From positions 1 to 17,437 of the forward strand of contig CAZMRK010000274.1 of assembly GCA_964568355.1 (NCBI GenBank): a DNA stretch of 17,437 nucleotides, given 5' to 3'. A model generated the notes under the pieces. The model saw only the letters and a list, made by a program, of their open reading frames with translations. It had not been told where the DNA came from and did no database searches. This DNA comes from JAJPJX01 sp964568355 (lineage in GTDB: Bacteria > Acidobacteriota > Terriglobia > Bryobacterales > Bryobacteraceae). Below, in pieces: positions 15,465 to 17,437 of this stretch; positions within the stretch are counted from its first letter, which is position 1; each line of letters opens with the position of its first letter. Both the position numbers and the translations under genes were made by a program.

Positions 15465-16090
15465 TGCTGGTAGTAGTGGGAGGGCACTCCCGCAACATCG
15501 GAAAGACCGCGGTGGTTGCGGGGCTGATCCGCGCCATGCCGGAGCAGCGCTGGACCGCGGTGAAGATCAGCCAGTTCGGCAATGGAGTATGCGCGGCCGA
15601 GGGCGACCCGTGCGGCTGCGAAACGGGCAACGATCATCCCTGGTCGATTGTCGAGGAGTCGGAACCGGGAGAGACCGATACCGGGCGCTATCTGCGGGCC
15701 GGCGCTCGCCGCTGTTTCTGGGCTCGCGTGGGTTCCGGCCAGTTGGCGCGCGCGGTGCCCGCGTTACGGCGTATTTTCGCCGAGAGCGAAAATACGATCG
15801 TCGAATCCAACAGTATCCTTCAATTCTTCAAACCGGATCTTTTTTTGATGGTTCTGGATTTCTCGCGAGAGGATTTCAAGCCCTCCAGCCTCCGATTTAT
15901 GGATCGCGCACACGCCTTTCTGGTAGTGGACAGCGGCATCAATGTGCCGCTGTGGCAAGGCGTGTCGCGCGGTTTGTGGGACCGCAAGCGGCAGTTTATT
16001 GCCCGGCCGCCTCAGTATGTCACGCCGGCCATCTCCGCATTTGTGAAGGCCCGGTTGTCGGAGCGAGCTGTTCCGGACGGCCCGGCCTGA
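15464..16090 (+). CDS. P-loop NTPase of unknown role, translationally linked to lpxD
   Basis: This encodes a 208-aa cytoplasmic protein starting with a beta-strand and P-loop, 'LVVVGGHSRNIGKTAV' (Walker A, residues 7-15). The spacing G-x5-GKT is like BioD/CobB or MobB proteins of the SIMIBI class. A Cys cluster, Cys43-x6-Cys50-x-Cys52 ('VCAAEGDPCGCE'), could bind metal. Later conserved-looking segments are 'ETDTGRYLRAGA' (70-81), 'TIVESNSIL' (111-119, acidic residue after a strand) and 'FLMVLDFS' (127-134). I cannot assign a reaction. It lacks the Walker A form of LpxK and the length of BioD. ATG at 15464 overlaps the lpxD stop by 1 nt (TGATG), and GGAGG (15449-15453) lies 10 nt upstream. Its 3' end overlaps the convergent gene by 79 nt. 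Co-translation with lpxD suggests, but does not show, an envelope link. Confidence 0.72.
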   Translation: MLVVVGGHSRNIGKTAVVAGLIRAMPEQRWTAVKISQFGNGVCAAEGDPCGCETGNDHPWSIVEESEPGETDTGRYLRAGARRCFWARVGSGQLARAVPALRRIFAESENTIVESNSILQFFKPDLFLMVLDFSREDFKPSSLRFMDRAHAFLVVDSGINVPLWQGVSRGLWDRKRQFIARPPQYVTPAISAFVKARLSERAVPDGPA

Positions 16091-16356
16091 GATTGCTTGA
16101 GATCGCGGCTGGTGCGGGCCAGAATGCGGTCGGCCTCCAATACCTGCTGTTCGATGGTGTCCAACTGCTCATGCAACTTCCCCGCCTCTTCCGGAAGCAC
16201 CACATGCAGGTAATAGGCGCAGGTGGCAATGGTGGTCAACGGCTGCCGCAGTTCGTGCACCAATTCTTGTAGCCGTATTTCGATACGGCGGGCTTCCTCT
16301 TCAGGTATGTCTTCGACGATACCCGGCTGTGATTGATCGGTTAAAGGGGATAACAT
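16012..16356 (-). CDS. Stand-alone histidine-kinase DHp (HisKA-like) domain protein
   Basis: This encodes a 114-aa protein containing only a dimerisation/phosphoacceptor helix pair. The H-box is 'LVHELRQPLTTIATCAYYL' with phospho-acceptor candidate His34. A second helix with heptad character covers about 58-88 ('LHEQLDTIEQQVLEADRIL'). There is no ATP-binding (HATPase_c) domain, sensor, or membrane segment, and the sequence downstream of the stop encodes the NTPase on the other strand, so this is not a simple frameshift within a visible kinase. It could act as a phosphotransfer protein, a phosphatase or a dimerisation module. The upstream same-strand neighbour is a receiver-diguanylate cyclase. 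The start is the ATG at 16356, without a Shine-Dalgarno; a good promoter stands just upstream. The last 26 codons overlap the NTPase gene antisense. Confidence 0.68.
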   Translation of the reverse strand: MLSPLTDQSQPGIVEDIPEEEARRIEIRLQELVHELRQPLTTIATCAYYLHVVLPEEAGKLHEQLDTIEQQVLEADRILARTSRDLKQSQAGPSGTARSDNRAFTNAEMAGVTY

Positions 16357-16367
16357 CGTCGTGTGAG

Positions 16368-16386
16368 ATCGGGGGAGATTCCCGAT
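16368..16386. repeat. Inverted repeat at the transcription start of the DHp gene
   Basis: ATCGGG (16368-16373) and CCCGAT (16381-16386) pair perfectly around 7 nt. The repeat touches the downstream edge of the TATAAT box and covers the expected start site and 5' leader, so it could be an operator or a leader hairpin close to the start codon. Confidence 0.4.
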
Positions 16387-16412
16387 TATAACGCGGGGCT
16401 CTCGTCAGGCAA
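16385..16412 (-). promoter_or_regulatory. Sigma70-type promoter for the DHp gene
   Basis: On the minus strand, TTGCCT (16412-16407, 4 of 6 matches) is followed after 16 nt by a perfect TATAAT (16390-16385). Transcription would begin near 16378, giving a leader of about 22 nt before the ATG at 16356. The gene therefore need not depend on read-through from the diguanylate cyclase gene. Confidence 0.6.
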
Positions 16413-16426
16413 ACAAAAAATTCTTA

Positions 16427-16511
16427 GGAAAATTTCCGGCGCACATGCCGGGTCTTCCTTCATACACTTTCCCAAAATGGGAATTCGGATTTTCCGGGAT
16501 CTTTTCCGAAT
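16427..16511. repeat. Cluster of inverted repeats after the diguanylate cyclase gene
   Basis: In 85 bp lie four inverted repeats: GGAAAATTTCC (16427-16437), CCGGC/GCCGG (16436-16440 and 16447-16451), TTCCCA/TGGGAA (16469-16474 and 16478-16483), and ATTCGGA/TCCGAAT (16483-16489 and 16505-16511). On the minus strand the CCGGC stem is followed by AAATTTT and later by a run of six T, so it may be a weak terminator of the cyclase gene. The other pairs have no T-tract and could be regulatory. Confidence 0.4.
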
Positions 16512-16520
16512 CCTTCCAAA

Positions 16521-17437
16521 TCAATCTACCGGTTGGGGAGAACGTTCCGCGGCGGCCACACGGTTGCGGCCTTCGCGCTTGGCCTGGTAGAGGCCGGCAT
16601 CGGCCTGCCGCAAGAGATCATCGGCCTGGTCCGGGGTGGGGTGATCCAACCAGGCTACTCCGAAGCTTGCGGTGACGGACAGAAATAACTCATCGACGTG
16701 AAAGGCCTCGGCGGCCATCGCCTCCCGCAGCCGCTCGGCCTGTGCGATGGCGCCGTCGAGGTGGGAGTCCGGCAGCACGATCAGAAACTCCTCGCCGCCA
16801 TAGCGTCCGATAAAATCGTGGCGCCGCACGCTGCCCGACATGCGGCTGGCTGCTTCGCGCAGCACGGCATCGCCGGCGTGGTGGCCGTAGGTATCGTTGA
16901 TCTGTTTGAAGTGGTCCAGGTCGGCCATCATCAGGGCCAGGGGCGATTTGTTCCGGCTCGCGCGGGAAAGTTCCTGATCCAGCACCTGCAGGATTGCGGT
17001 GCGGTTCCATAAGTGGGTAAGCCCGTCGCGGGTGGCCTGCTCGCGCAAGGCTTCGCGCGCCATAATCAGTTCGTCCTGAAGAGCCAGAACCCGCAGGCCG
17101 GCCCGCAACCGCGCCCGCAGTTCCGGAACCTTGAATGGCTTGGTCACGTAGTCGTCAGCGCCCGCTTCGATGCCGGCTACCACATCGTCGCATTCGATCC
17201 GGGCAGTGAGCAGAAGAATGTAGATATAGCGGTCGCGAACCTCGGCGCGAACGCGGCGGCAAACTTCCACGCCTTCCATGGCCGGCATCATCCAGTCCAG
17301 AATAGCCAGCCGCGGACCGCCCTCTTCGCTCAGCAGAGCCCAGGCTTCCTGTCCGTTCCGCGCGATGAGTACCTCGTAACCCCAAGCTTTTAAAAGACCT
17401 TTGAGCAGGGTTTGAAAGACAGGATTGTCCTCGCCTA
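16521..17437 (-). CDS. Response regulator-diguanylate cyclase (REC-GGDEF), 5' end cut by window
   Basis: The frame is open from the TGA at 16521 to the right edge, giving 304 complete visible codons; only a few N-terminal residues seem missing. The receiver domain has 'GEDNPVF' (acid pocket), phospho-acceptor Asp47 in 'AILDWMMPAMEG', the conserved Thr ('LLLTA') and Lys ('VTKPF'). A helical linker ('LQDELIMAREALREQATRD') leads to a GGDEF domain with active-site 'RYGGEEF' (213-217), substrate motif 'DHFKQINDTYGHHAGD' and an intact inhibitory I-site RRHD (204-207) five residues before GGEEF. It should make c-di-GMP from two GTP when phosphorylated, with product feedback. It is cytoplasmic, of the WspR/PleD style but with one receiver. 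The in-frame Met at 17291 lies inside the receiver domain and is not the true start. Confidence 0.92.
   Translation of the reverse strand, partial: GEDNPVFQTLLKGLLKAWGYEVLIARNGQEAWALLSEEGGPRLAILDWMMPAMEGVEVCRRVRAEVRDRYIYILLLTARIECDDVVAGIEAGADDYVTKPFKVPELRARLRAGLRVLALQDELIMAREALREQATRDGLTHLWNRTAILQVLDQELSRASRNKSPLALMMADLDHFKQINDTYGHHAGDAVLREAASRMSGSVRRHDFIGRYGGEEFLIVLPDSHLDGAIAQAERLREAMAAEAFHVDELFLSVTASFGVAWLDHPTPDQADDLLRQADAGLYQAKREGRNRVAAAERSPQPVD

Noticed and set aside
14597..16090. Extending the P-loop NTPase upstream to 14597 (497 codons)
   Set aside because: The extra part overlaps lpxD in another frame and translates to Arg/Gly-rich nonsense; the P-loop starts right at the ATG at 15464, which has a ribosome site.
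15464..16090. Assigning the NTPase as MobB, BioD or LpxK
   Set aside because: The P-loop spacing alone resembles BioD/MobB; other family signatures are missing, and LpxK has a different Walker A and a longer sequence.
16012..16356. Calling the DHp-only gene a pseudogene of a full histidine kinase
   Set aside because: No ATPase-domain remnant is visible on either side in any frame, and the gene has a good promoter and an intact frame, so decay is possible but not shown.
1..17437. CRISPR array, tRNA/rRNA genes, insertion sequences or prophage
   Set aside because: Reading through both strands I found no regularly spaced repeats beyond the two-unit 18-bp repeat, no transposase or integrase motifs and no tRNA-like cloverleaf. 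A covariance-model search would settle small RNAs.

Overview
This 17.4 kb stretch looks like chromosomal DNA of an acidobacterium, most likely of the Solibacter/Bryobacter type. That is inferred from gene content and moderately high GC, not from any marker gene. The pointers are a TonB-dependent receptor with a carboxypeptidase-regulatory-like N-terminus ('Oar-like'), a large secreted dehydrogenase/HEAT/cytochrome c protein of the 'Pirellula/Verrucomicrobium heme-binding' type, secreted S9 and P1 peptidases, an ECF sigma factor with a membrane anti-sigma factor, and lipid A genes showing a Gram-negative envelope. I see no tRNA, rRNA, CRISPR array, transposase or phage gene.

Layout. (1) Positions 1-1231, minus strand: the 5' tip of a secreted protein, preceded by a P1-family (DmpA-like) self-cleaving aminopeptidase. 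(2) 1232-1460: a divergent intergenic region with an 18-bp tandem repeat. (3) 1461-4751, plus strand: the TonB-dependent receptor. (4) 4755-6023, minus strand: a deoxyhypusine-synthase-like protein, convergent with the receptor, 3 nt between stops. (5) 6124-8571, plus strand: ECF sigma factor, anti-sigma factor (ATGA overlap), then a secreted protein of unknown function. (6) 8583-8615: a perfect 12-bp GC-rich hairpin between convergent genes. (7) 14418 down to 8599, minus strand: lpxA, S9 peptidase, dehydrogenase/cytochrome c protein, apparently one transcription unit. (8) 14436-16090, plus strand: lpxD and a P-loop NTPase of unknown role, joined by a TGATG overlap. (9) 17437 down to 16012, minus strand: a response regulator-diguanylate cyclase (cut by the window end) and a small protein that is only a histidine-kinase dimerisation/phosphoacceptor domain.

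How the genes may work together. lpxA and lpxD catalyse the first and third steps of lipid A synthesis. Here they are back to back with only 17 bp between start codons, around one near-symmetric TATGATA element. Neither has a Shine-Dalgarno sequence, so a shared bidirectional promoter giving two leaderless mRNAs is a testable idea. The lpxA unit continues into exported catabolic proteins, and the lpxD unit into an unstudied NTPase. The sigma/anti-sigma pair is a complete envelope signalling module, and the secreted protein behind it may be its target. The c-di-GMP protein and the orphan DHp protein may form a phosphorelay pair.

The most unusual points are the lpxA/lpxD promoter, the orphan DHp protein overlapping the NTPase gene by 79 nt, the NTPase itself, and the hairpin whose loop carries a stop codon. 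No complete, clearly new multi-gene system is evident.
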